Below, in pieces: positions 16,693 to 23,626 of a DNA stretch of 35,921 bases. A model generated the notes under the pieces. That model saw nothing but the letters and a program-made list of their open reading frames with translations, had not been told where the DNA came from and made no database searches. Within the stretch, counting starts at the first letter, position 1, and each line of letters opens with the position of its first letter. The position numbers and the translations under genes are program-made. This DNA comes from Pseudomonas sp. REP124 (GTDB taxonomy: Bacteria; Pseudomonadota; Gammaproteobacteria; Pseudomonadales; Pseudomonadaceae): positions 1 through 35,921 of the forward strand of contig NZ_JAIQWX010000059.1 of assembly GCF_020164475.1 (NCBI RefSeq). The letters are read 5' to 3'.

Positions 16693-16808
16693 GTAACGAC
16701 AAATACGGGGCCGATCAGGCCCCGGATTGTTATCCGGGCACTGACGCTCTCATCAACCTTCTTGACCTGCGCGATGCTGACGACCAGGAAGAAGTCGAGC
16801 GTACATAA
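16689..16808 (+). pseudogene. fic: Truncated fic (N-terminal remnant)
   Basis: A TTG at 16689 overlaps the yhfG stop, and the next 39 codons read SNDKYGADQAPDCYPGTDAL, then INLLDLRDADDQEEVERT and a TAA. This is the start typical of the Fic proteins that follow yhfG in pseudomonads (KYG...D.YCYPGT...L.NL..LRD...LEEAER). The Fic core with HPFxxGNGR and everything after the first 40 residues are missing. About 30 bp later a repeat begins. The remnant is therefore a decayed toxin gene, probably shortened by deletion or recombination at the repeats (inference). Confidence 0.8.
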
Positions 16809-16837
16809 ATAGCGATTCCGGCAGATGCCTGCTGTCT

Positions 16838-16929
16838 CTGTAGGAGCTGCCGAAGGCTGCGATCTTTTGATCCTGCTTTAAAACAAAATCAAAAGATCGC
16901 AGCCTCGTTTCACTCGTCAGCTCCTACAG
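16838..16929. repeat. Inverted repeat of the CTGTAGGAGCTGCCGAAGGCTG type
   Basis: The two ends CTGTAGGAGCTG and CAGCTCCTACAG are inverted, and an inner inverted pair GCTGCGATCTTTTGAT/ATCAAAAGATCGCAGC encloses a small AT-rich loop. The whole element can fold into one long hairpin. It is a different family from the other REP elements here. It lies 30 bp after the truncated fic and 27 bp before the next REPIN. Confidence 0.75.
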
Positions 16930-16955
16930 GGTTTTGTGTCTGCCACTCGATCAAC

Positions 16956-17056
16956 TGTGGGAGCGAGCCTGCTCGCGATGGAGGCACAGACACCGCGGAG
17001 TATCTGGCTTTCCGCGTTATCGTTGGCCTCCATCGCGAATGAATTCGCTCCTACAG
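16956..17056. repeat. REPIN-like inverted REP pair
   Basis: Both arms match the element at 8028-8127 almost exactly: TGTGGGAGCGAGCCTGCTCG on the left and GAATGAATTCGCTCCTACAG on the right. The inner part is similar but has diverged. It lies 71 bp upstream of the MFS start. Together with the element at 16838 it fills the gap 16809-17127, in which no gene is seen. Confidence 0.85.
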
Positions 17057-17088
17057 AGAGCCGCAGCTTTTTTGAACTTGCGGTCACC

Positions 17089-17128
17089 TTGGCAATTCCA
17101 TCGACTAACAGCGAACAGGAGTTGCCAA
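17089..17128 (+). promoter_or_regulatory. Possible hairpin over the MFS start codon
   Basis: TTGGCAA (17089-17095) is complementary to TTGCCAA (17122-17128), which ends on the first base of the ATG. The CAGGAG ribosome-binding site lies at the loop side. Such a fold could limit translation. Only seven base pairs with a 26-nt loop, so stability is uncertain. Confidence 0.3.
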
Positions 17129-18600
17129 TGACTACCCAGGCTTTTCGTGCTCCTGCCGGTGCTGCGGCTGATGAGCGGATTTACAGCACCGACATCCCCG
17201 CCCGTCTCGACCGCCTGCCCTGGACCCGTTTCCACACCTTGCTGGTTCTGGCGCTGGGTATCACCTGGTTGCTCGATGGGCTTGAGGTGACGCTGGCAGG
17301 TTCAGTGTCCGGGGCGCTCAAGGACAGTCCGGTGTTGGCGATGAGCAATACCGATATTGGTCTGGCGGGTGCGGTCTACATTGCCGGGGCGGTGTTGGGG
17401 GCGTTGTTTTTTGGCTGGCTGACGGATCGACTGGGGCGGCGCAGGCTGTTCTTCATCACGCTGTTCCTGTACATAGGCGCCACGGCAGCGACGGCTTTCT
17501 CCTGGAATCTGGCGAGTTTCCTGCTGTTCCGCTTCCTCACCGGCGCCGGCATCGGTGGCGAATACACCGCGATCAACTCCACCATCCAGGAATTCACCCC
17601 GGCACGTTTTCGCGGTTGGGTCGACCTGACCATCAATGGCACCTTCTGGATTGGTGCGGCACTGGGCGCCGTGGGCGCGGTGATTCTGCTCGATCCGGCA
17701 GTGGCCGGTAGCGAACTCGGCTGGCGCCTGTGTTTCGGCATCGGGGCGGCGCTGGGCCTGGGGATCATCTGGATGCGTCTGTGGATCCCCGAAAGCCCGC
17801 GCTGGCTGATGATCCACAATCAACCGGAAAAGGCCGAGCGCATCGTCGCCGACATCGAACGCCAATACCGCGAACGCGGTATCGAACTGCCCCCGGTCGA
17901 TACGCCACCACTGCGACTGCGTGCACGGAACCACACGCCGTTGAGGGAAGTATTCAAAAGCCTGTTCATCGCACACCGCCGACGGGCGCTGGTGGGGCTG
18001 ACGTTGCTGACGGCCCAGGCCTTCTTCTACAACGCGATCTTCTTCACCTACGCCCTGGTGCTGACCGACTTCTACGGCGTGCCCTCGGCAGAGATCGGCT
18101 GGTACATATTGCCCTTCGCCCTGGGCAACTTCTGCGGCCCGCTGCTGCTTGGCCGACTGTTCGACGTGGTGGGACGGCGCATCTTGATCAGCAGTACCTA
18201 CCTGCTGTCGGGCGTGCTGCTGGCAGTGAGCGGCTATCTGTTCCAGCAGCACTTGATCGATGTCACCCAGCAGACCATCGCCTGGATGGTGATTTTCTTC
18301 TTCGCCTCGGCAGCGGCAAGTTCGGCCTACCTCACGGTGGCCGAAACCTTTCCTCTGGAAATACGCGCTTTGGCGATTGCCGTGTTCTACGCCTTCGGCA
18401 CCGGTCTGGGCGGGCTGATCGGGCCGATGCTCTTTGGCGTGCTGATCGAGACGGGTGAGCGGACCAATGTGTTTTATGGCTATTTGATGGGTGCGGTCTT
18501 GATGGTTGCGGCGGCGTTGGTTCAGGCGCTTTGGGGTGTGGCGGCAGAGCGGCGGTCGCTTGAGCATGTGGCCAGGCCATTGTCGCAGGTGGGGGATTGA
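17128..18600 (+). CDS. MFS transporter (metabolite:H+ symporter type)
   Basis: A 490-residue inner-membrane transporter with about 12 hydrophobic segments and a hydrophilic N-terminus. The MFS loop 2-3 signature is FFGWLTDRLGRRRLFF, and a second copy, LLLGRLFDVVGRRILIS, lies after segment 8. The TM5 region reads ALGAVGAVILLDP, and PESPRWLM closes the first half, as in sugar/organic-acid porters. The start at 17128 is set by CAGGAG 7 nt upstream. The frame is open further upstream, but that part is repeat DNA. It is a single gene between REP clusters, convergent with leuD. Substrate cannot be told from sequence. Confidence 0.85.
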   Translation: MTTQAFRAPAGAAADERIYSTDIPARLDRLPWTRFHTLLVLALGITWLLDGLEVTLAGSVSGALKDSPVLAMSNTDIGLAGAVYIAGAVLGALFFGWLTDRLGRRRLFFITLFLYIGATAATAFSWNLASFLLFRFLTGAGIGGEYTAINSTIQEFTPARFRGWVDLTINGTFWIGAALGAVGAVILLDPAVAGSELGWRLCFGIGAALGLGIIWMRLWIPESPRWLMIHNQPEKAERIVADIERQYRERGIELPPVDTPPLRLRARNHTPLREVFKSLFIAHRRRALVGLTLLTAQAFFYNAIFFTYALVLTDFYGVPSAEIGWYILPFALGNFCGPLLLGRLFDVVGRRILISSTYLLSGVLLAVSGYLFQQHLIDVTQQTIAWMVIFFFASAAASSAYLTVAETFPLEIRALAIAVFYAFGTGLGGLIGPMLFGVLIETGERTNVFYGYLMGAVLMVAAALVQALWGVAAERRSLEHVARPLSQVGD

Positions 18601-18635
18601 TATTGTCTGGGTTCGTGTGGTGTCTGTACTGGCCT

Positions 18636-18734
18636 CTTCGCGGGCAAGCCTCGCTCCTACAGATTCACTACCGGCCTGCTCGCTCCTACAGGTTTACCAC
18701 CGACCTGTAGGAGCGAGGCTTGCCCGCGAAGGCG
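18636..18734. repeat. Cluster of three REP units
   Basis: One unit (18636-18662) reads CTTCGCGGGCAAGCCTCGCT and continues CCTACAG. A shortened second unit (18675-18692) keeps only CTGCTCGCTCCTACAGG. The third (18704-18734) is the inverted copy of the first. The cluster lies between the convergent MFS and leuD genes and may end both transcripts. Confidence 0.85.
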
Positions 18735-18754
18735 TCATTACGTCTTACGCAAAA

Positions 18755-19399
18755 TCAAGCATCACGAAACAACCAAGGCTGACTCGCCCGATGCCTCACC
18801 TCGAACGCCGCAATCGCATCACCTTCCTGCAACGTCAGGCCAATGTCGTCCAGGCCATTGAGTAAACAGTGCTTGCGAAACGCATCGATCTCGAACCCCA
18901 AGACCTTGCCATCCGGACGGGTCACGGTCTGGGCTTGCAGGTCGACCTGCAACTGATACCCAGGCGTGGCCTCGACCTGCTTGAACAGTTCATCGACTTC
19001 CTCGTCGCTCAAGATGATCGGCAGCAAGCCATTCTTGAAGCTGTTGTTGAAGAAAATGTCGGCATAGCTCGGCGCGATGATGCTGCGCAAGCCGTACTCT
19101 TCCAGCGCCCACGGCGCGTGTTCACGGCTGGAGCCGCAACCGAAGTTCTCACGGGCCAGCAACACGCTGGCGCCCTGGTAACGCTCGGCGTTAAGGACGA
19201 AGTCCTTGTTCAGCGGGCGTTTGGAGTTGTCCTGGTAAGGCTGCCCCACGTCCAGGTAACGCCATTCGTCAAACAGGTTAGGGCCGAAACCGGTGCGCTT
19301 GATCGACTTCAAGAACTGCTTCGGGATGATCTGGTCGGTGTCGACGTTGGCACGATCCAGAGGTGCAACAAGGCCGGTGTGCTGGGTAAAAGCTTTCAT
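18755..19399 (-). CDS. leuD: 3-isopropylmalate dehydratase small subunit
   Basis: A 214-residue protein, the normal length of LeuD. It pairs with LeuC to isomerise 2- to 3-isopropylmalate in leucine synthesis. The N-terminal LDRANVDTDQIIPKQFLK and the swivelling-domain motif NFGCGSSREHAPWAL are intact, and IIAPSYADIFFNNSFKNGLLPI follows. The ATG at 19399 has a strong AAGGAG whose first bases are the leuC stop codon (TAAGGAG), so the genes are tightly coupled. The expected next genes of many pseudomonads (a methyltransferase and leuB) are absent; a REP cluster and a convergent MFS gene follow instead. A paralog acting on a related malate derivative is therefore possible. Confidence 0.93.
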   Translation of the reverse strand: MKAFTQHTGLVAPLDRANVDTDQIIPKQFLKSIKRTGFGPNLFDEWRYLDVGQPYQDNSKRPLNKDFVLNAERYQGASVLLARENFGCGSSREHAPWALEEYGLRSIIAPSYADIFFNNSFKNGLLPIILSDEEVDELFKQVEATPGYQLQVDLQAQTVTRPDGKVLGFEIDAFRKHCLLNGLDDIGLTLQEGDAIAAFEVRHRASQPWLFRDA

Positions 19400-19408
19400 G
19401 TGTGCTCC

Positions 19409-20827
19409 TTAAATCAACTCTCTGACGTCGACAAAACGACCATTCACTGCGGCAGCCGCCGCCATCGCCGGGCTCACCAGATGGGTACGGCCACCGGCGC
19501 CCTGACGCCCGGCGAAGTTGCGGTTGGAGGTCGAGGCGCAATGCTCGCCCGACTGCAAACGGTCCGGATTCATGCCCAGGCACATCGAGCAACCCGGCTC
19601 GCGCCATTCGAAACCGGCTTCGAGGAAAATCTTGTCCAGGCCTTCGGATTCGGCCTGAGCCTTTACCAGCCCCGAGCCTGGCACAACAATCGCCTGCTTG
19701 ATGGTCGAGGCCACTTTGCGGCCCTTGGCAATCACGGCAGCAGCGCGCAGGTCTTCGATCCGCGAGTTGGTGCAGGAACCGATGAACACACGGTCCAGCT
19801 GAATGTCGGTAATCGCCTGATTGACGCTCAGCCCCATGTACGTCAAGGCGCGCTCAATGGAACCGCGTTTGATCAGGTCCATTTCCTCGGCAGGATCCGG
19901 CACACGCTGATCCACCGCCAAGACCATCTCGGGCGAGGTGCCCCAGCTGACCTGCGGCTTGATCCGGGTCGCGTCGAGCTCGACCACCGTGTCGAACACC
20001 GCATCGGCATCGGACTGCAGATCTCTCCAGGCCTCGACCGCCAGATCCCATTCCACACCCTTCGGCGCAAACGGACGGCCCTTCACATAGGCCACGGTCT
20101 TCTCATCAGTCGCCACCAGCCCCACCCTGGCACCGGCCTCGATCGCCATGTTGCAGATGGTCATGCGACCTTCCATGGACAGATCGCGAATCGCGCTGCC
20201 GGCAAACTCGATGGCGTGGCCGTTGCCGCCAGCCGTACCGATCTTGCCGATGATCGCCAGGATGATGTCCTTGGCCGTCACGCCCAACGGCAATTGCCCT
20301 TCGACCAGCACCCGCATGTTCTTCATTTTCTTGGCGACCAGGCACTGGGTGGCAAGCACGTGCTCGACCTCAGAAGTACCGATGCCATGGGCCAGGGCGC
20401 CGAATGCGCCGTGGGTGGCCGTATGCGAATCGCCGCAGACCACGGTCATGCCCGGCAAGGTGGCGCCCTGCTCCGGGCCGATCACATGGACGATGCCGTG
20501 GCGCACGTCGTCGATCTTGAATTCGGTGATACCGTACTCGTCGCAGTTGTCGTCCAGAGTCTGGACCTGCAACCGCGCGACCTGATCGGTGATGCTGTCG
20601 ATGCCGCCCTTGCGCTCGGGTGTCGTCGGTACGTTGTGGTCCGGTGTCGCGATATTGGTGTCGATTCGCCAGGGTTTGCGCCCGGCCAGGCGCAAACCTT
20701 CGAAGGCCTGTGGCGAAGTCACTTCGTGAAGGATATGGCGGTCGATATAAACCAGCGCCGAACCATCGGCTCGCTGTTGCACGAGATGCGCATCCCAGAG
20801 TTTGTCGTAAAGCGTTCTGCCAGCCAT
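19409..20827 (-). CDS. leuC: 3-isopropylmalate dehydratase large subunit
   Basis: A 472-residue aconitase-family subunit carrying the [4Fe-4S] cluster. Cysteine ligands are present in FIGSCTNSRIEDLR and in PGCSMCLGMNPDRL. The substrate-loop segments DHNVPTT, GDSHTATHGAFG and ASTSNRNFAGRQGAGGRTHLVSP (split by positions) are intact. The start at 20827 has GAGGA about 8 nt upstream; a TTG one codon earlier is unlikely. The gene lies 144 bp downstream of the DctA-like gene on the same strand with no clear terminator between, and 9 bp before leuD. It is close to canonical pseudomonad LeuC, so it could be the only leucine-synthesis copy moved to a new place, or a second copy. Confidence 0.93.
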   Translation of the reverse strand: MAGRTLYDKLWDAHLVQQRADGSALVYIDRHILHEVTSPQAFEGLRLAGRKPWRIDTNIATPDHNVPTTPERKGGIDSITDQVARLQVQTLDDNCDEYGITEFKIDDVRHGIVHVIGPEQGATLPGMTVVCGDSHTATHGAFGALAHGIGTSEVEHVLATQCLVAKKMKNMRVLVEGQLPLGVTAKDIILAIIGKIGTAGGNGHAIEFAGSAIRDLSMEGRMTICNMAIEAGARVGLVATDEKTVAYVKGRPFAPKGVEWDLAVEAWRDLQSDADAVFDTVVELDATRIKPQVSWGTSPEMVLAVDQRVPDPAEEMDLIKRGSIERALTYMGLSVNQAITDIQLDRVFIGSCTNSRIEDLRAAAVIAKGRKVASTIKQAIVVPGSGLVKAQAESEGLDKIFLEAGFEWREPGCSMCLGMNPDRLQSGEHCASTSNRNFAGRQGAGGRTHLVSPAMAAAAAVNGRFVDVRELI

Positions 20828-20971
20828 CAAACTATCCTCATTTGCGTTTTCGATATTTTGTTTTTATGAATGCGCAAAACAAGTCATTAAGAACTGACTT
20901 ACATTCCGCGCACAGTGAAACTCGGCAACTAATTTCCAACTTGATAATCCAGAAAACTGAAACCATGGAAC

Positions 20972-22303
20972 TTACTGGCGAAGTGAATCACTCATGTGTT
21001 CCACGCGCCCCGTGGATTGCTTAGTCACGACTTTTGCAGAACCATCTTCCGACGCCTCGCCATTGAGCGCCTTGTGCATCTTCGATGTATCCAGTGCCCC
21101 CACCCACTTGGCAATCGCCATTGTTCCGACACCGTTGCCAATCGTATTGGTAATCCCCCGCGCCTCGGACATGAATCGATCCACGCCCAACAGCAGCACC
21201 ATGCCGGCCACCGGAATGGTCCCAAGGGATGCCAGCGTCGCCGTCAGGATGATGAAGCCCGCACCGGCCACACCTGCCGAGCCTTTGGAGGTAAACATCA
21301 GTACAGCCAGCACGATCAACTGATCGGTCAGGGTCAGTGGCGTGTTGGTCGCCTGGGCGATGAAGACGGCGGCAATGGTGTAGTAAATGGCCTGACCGTC
21401 GGGGTTGAAGGTCAGGCCGGCGGGAATGATCAGCCCGGCCACCGGCTTCGACACGCCGGCCTTTTCCATCTTCGAGATCATTTGCGGCAGCACCGACTCG
21501 GAGGAACAGGTGCCCAGTACGGTGAACAGCTCTTCCTTGATGTACTTCAGCAGTTTCCAGATGCTGAAGCCGCTGTACCGGCAGATCGGTCCCAACACGA
21601 AAATCACGAAGATGGCACAGGTGATGTAGACGCAGGCCACCAGCTTGCCCAAGGACAGCAACGAGCCGAAGCCGTACTTGCCGATGGTGAAGGCAATCGC
21701 CCCGAACGCGCCGATGGGAGCCAGGCGCATCACCATGCTGACGATGCGGAACATGCCGTGGGTCAGGCTTTCCAGGGTGTCCACGAACAGCTTGGCCCGG
21801 GGGCCGGCGTGGGCCAGAGCGACGCCCAGCAACACCGAGAACAGCAGGATCTGCAGCACATTGCCCTTGGCGAAAGCGTCGACGATGGTGTCGGGAATGA
21901 TGTTCATCATGAAGTCCATGAACGAGGTGTGCTTCGCCGCCGTGGTGTAGGCGTTGAGGCTCGACGTATCCAGCGTGGCGACGTCGACGTTCATGCCGGC
22001 ACCGGGCATGAACAGGTTGACCACGATCAACCCCACCACCAGGGCCAGGGTGGAAACCACCTCGAAATAGATCAGGGCACGCAAGCCGACCCGCCCCAGA
22101 TCCTTCATGTTTTCCATGCCGGCGATGCCCGTCACCACTGTCAGGAAAATCACCGGCGCCAGAAGCATTTTGATCAGTTTGATGAAGGCGTCGCCCAAAG
22201 GCTTGAGCGCCGTACCGGTTTCAGGAAAGAACACGCCGATCACGGCGCCGGTGATAACGGCAAGCAGAACTTGCACGTATAGTTTTCCAAGCATTCTTTT
22301 CAT
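20972..22303 (-). CDS. DctA-like dicarboxylate (or amino acid):cation symporter
   Basis: A 443-residue inner-membrane carrier of the DAACS family, like DctA (C4-dicarboxylate uptake). It starts with the family's amphipathic VQVLLAVITGAVIGVFFPETG helix. The serine-rich hairpin 1 motif GTCSSESVLPQM and the hairpin 2 region GSAGVAGAGFIIL are kept. In the TM7 motif, usually GYSFNLDGT in DctA, it reads GLTFNPDGQ, and the TM8 region ITNTIGNGVGTMAIAKW ends with differences from the DctA norm. AGGA lies 8 nt before the ATG. It is divergent from a DmlR-like LysR gene and followed by leuCD. A related organic acid or amino acid is the likely substrate. Confidence 0.83.
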   Translation of the reverse strand: MKRMLGKLYVQVLLAVITGAVIGVFFPETGTALKPLGDAFIKLIKMLLAPVIFLTVVTGIAGMENMKDLGRVGLRALIYFEVVSTLALVVGLIVVNLFMPGAGMNVDVATLDTSSLNAYTTAAKHTSFMDFMMNIIPDTIVDAFAKGNVLQILLFSVLLGVALAHAGPRAKLFVDTLESLTHGMFRIVSMVMRLAPIGAFGAIAFTIGKYGFGSLLSLGKLVACVYITCAIFVIFVLGPICRYSGFSIWKLLKYIKEELFTVLGTCSSESVLPQMISKMEKAGVSKPVAGLIIPAGLTFNPDGQAIYYTIAAVFIAQATNTPLTLTDQLIVLAVLMFTSKGSAGVAGAGFIILTATLASLGTIPVAGMVLLLGVDRFMSEARGITNTIGNGVGTMAIAKWVGALDTSKMHKALNGEASEDGSAKVVTKQSTGRVEHMSDSLRQ

Positions 22304-22592
22304 TGAAAAGTCCTGAATCTTATTGTTCTAAATATGTACCGGCATAGTAATTCGCAGCAACCTCGAAGGCGCTGTCATTCTTGCGAATGGCGATTGCTTG
22401 CCACAACTAATCAACCGACCGTCGGCCGGTAGTTAAATATCATCTACATACTCATAATCAACTCCACTTAAATTGTTTTTAGCGGTATCTTTTGATTGGT
22501 CCATTCACCAGGATGTCCGGCCAAATTATATATAGCTGGCAACATCCTGAGAGTTACTTCAACTCACTACATACTTAACCGCTGAGTTACCA
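22304..22592. promoter_or_regulatory. Shared divergent promoter region of the DctA-like and LysR genes
   Basis: This AT-rich 289-bp gap separates two divergent genes. A small dyad CCGAC-C-GTCGG lies at 22415-22425, roughly 110 bp upstream of the transporter start. Searches by eye for a -24/-12 sigma-54 promoter (GG-N10-GC) failed. The LysR protein probably binds here, as is usual for LysR genes divergent from their targets. Confidence 0.4.
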
Positions 22593-23537
22593 ATGAGTCA
22601 GACCCTCGATCTATCTTTCTTTTACCTGCTGGCCGAAAAAGGCAGCCTGGCGGCGACCGCCCGCGAGTTGGGGGTTACGCCCCCGGCGGTGAGCAAACGC
22701 CTGAGCGCACTGGAAGCGCGGCTGGGTACCCGTCTGGTCAATCGCACCACCCGCTCGATGAGCCTTACCGATGAAGGCGAGATCTACCTGACCCACGCCG
22801 AGCGCATCCTCACCCAGATCGATGAGGTCGAGCAGATGCTCAGCAGCTGCCGGGCCGCGCCCAAGGGCCTGATCCGGATCAACGCGACCCTGGGCTTTGG
22901 CCGACGCTACATAGGCCCGGCCCTGGCGGCTTTTCATACCCGTTATCCGGAGGTCAAGGTCCAGCTTGAAATCAGTGATCATCCTCTGGACCTCGCGACC
23001 CATGGTTTCGACCTGGCCATCCGCATTGGCGCCCTGCCCGACGCGGCGTTCCATGCGCGCAAGATCGCCTCCAATCGCCGTCTGCTGTGCGCGTCCCCGC
23101 TGTACCTGGAAAAACATGGCACCCCTGCCCGCCTCACGGATCTTGCGAACCACAGCTGCATTTTCCTGCGCCAGAACGAAGCGACTTACGGTGTGTGGAA
23201 CTTCGACAGTGGCGAGCGGGCGCAGAACATCAAGGTGCATGGCGCGCTGAGCTGCAACGACGGTGAAATTGCCATGAGGTGGGCACTGGACGGCTATGGC
23301 ATCCTGCAGCGTTCCGAGTGGGATCTGGCTCGCTATGTCCGCAGCGGCCGCCTTCGCGTTCTGTTGCAAGAGCACAGCAACCGGGCGGACATCTATGCGG
23401 TGTATCCGCAGCAGTTGCATCTGTCGGCCAGGGTGCGCAGCCTGATCGACTTTCTGGTGGAGCGTTTCGCCAACCTGGACAGCCTGGCCAATGACGTCTG
23501 CCAGCATGGCGGACACAAAACAGACCCGCAGGAATAA
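22593..23537 (+). CDS. LysR-family transcriptional regulator (DmlR-like subgroup)
   Basis: A 314-residue LysR regulator. The helix-turn-helix is LDLSFFYLLAEKGSLAATARELGVTPPAVSKRLSALEARLG, followed by NRTTRSMSLTDEGEIY, a form seen in the DmlR/CrgA-like subgroup. The effector domain starts near residue 90 (GLIRINATLGFGRRYIGPAL) and runs to the end. It is divergent from the DctA-like symporter gene, and in E. coli the related DmlR controls D-malate use together with a C4-dicarboxylate carrier, so control of the symporter is likely. A terminator hairpin follows. Confidence 0.9.
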   Translation: MSQTLDLSFFYLLAEKGSLAATARELGVTPPAVSKRLSALEARLGTRLVNRTTRSMSLTDEGEIYLTHAERILTQIDEVEQMLSSCRAAPKGLIRINATLGFGRRYIGPALAAFHTRYPEVKVQLEISDHPLDLATHGFDLAIRIGALPDAAFHARKIASNRRLLCASPLYLEKHGTPARLTDLANHSCIFLRQNEATYGVWNFDSGERAQNIKVHGALSCNDGEIAMRWALDGYGILQRSEWDLARYVRSGRLRVLLQEHSNRADIYAVYPQQLHLSARVRSLIDFLVERFANLDSLANDVCQHGGHKTDPQE

Positions 23538-23577
23538 AAAGGGCGAGACCCGGAAATTGCGCAACCGGGTCTCGCAA
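23535..23577 (-). terminator. Intrinsic terminator of the amidase operon
   Basis: The stem GCGAGACCCGG/CCGGGTCTCGC (23543-23553 and 23565-23575) is perfect. On the minus strand it is followed by CCCTTTTTATT, a good T-tract, 50 bp beyond the amidase stop. On the plus strand it would close the LysR gene but lacks a T-run. Confidence 0.85.
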
Positions 23578-23626
23578 ATCCGCCAACAACGGCGGCAGAG
23601 CTCAACTCATGAATCTGGCGCCGCGA

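Noticed and set aside
16838..17056. An insertion sequence as the cause of the fic truncation
   Set aside because: No transposase frame or target-site duplication is seen; only non-coding repeats are present.
18869..20869. A 666-codon open frame antisense to leuD and leuC
   Set aside because: Shadow of a high-GC coding region; the sense strand encodes well-conserved leuCD motifs.
22304..22592. A sigma-54 promoter for the DctA-like gene, as in classical dctA
   Set aside because: TGGCA-like strings occur, but GC is not found at the required spacing on either strand.
22593..23537. This LysR gene as mexT
   Set aside because: It is divergent from a DctA-like gene and its recognition helix is of the DmlR/CrgA subgroup; it lies 6 kb from mexE with other operons between.
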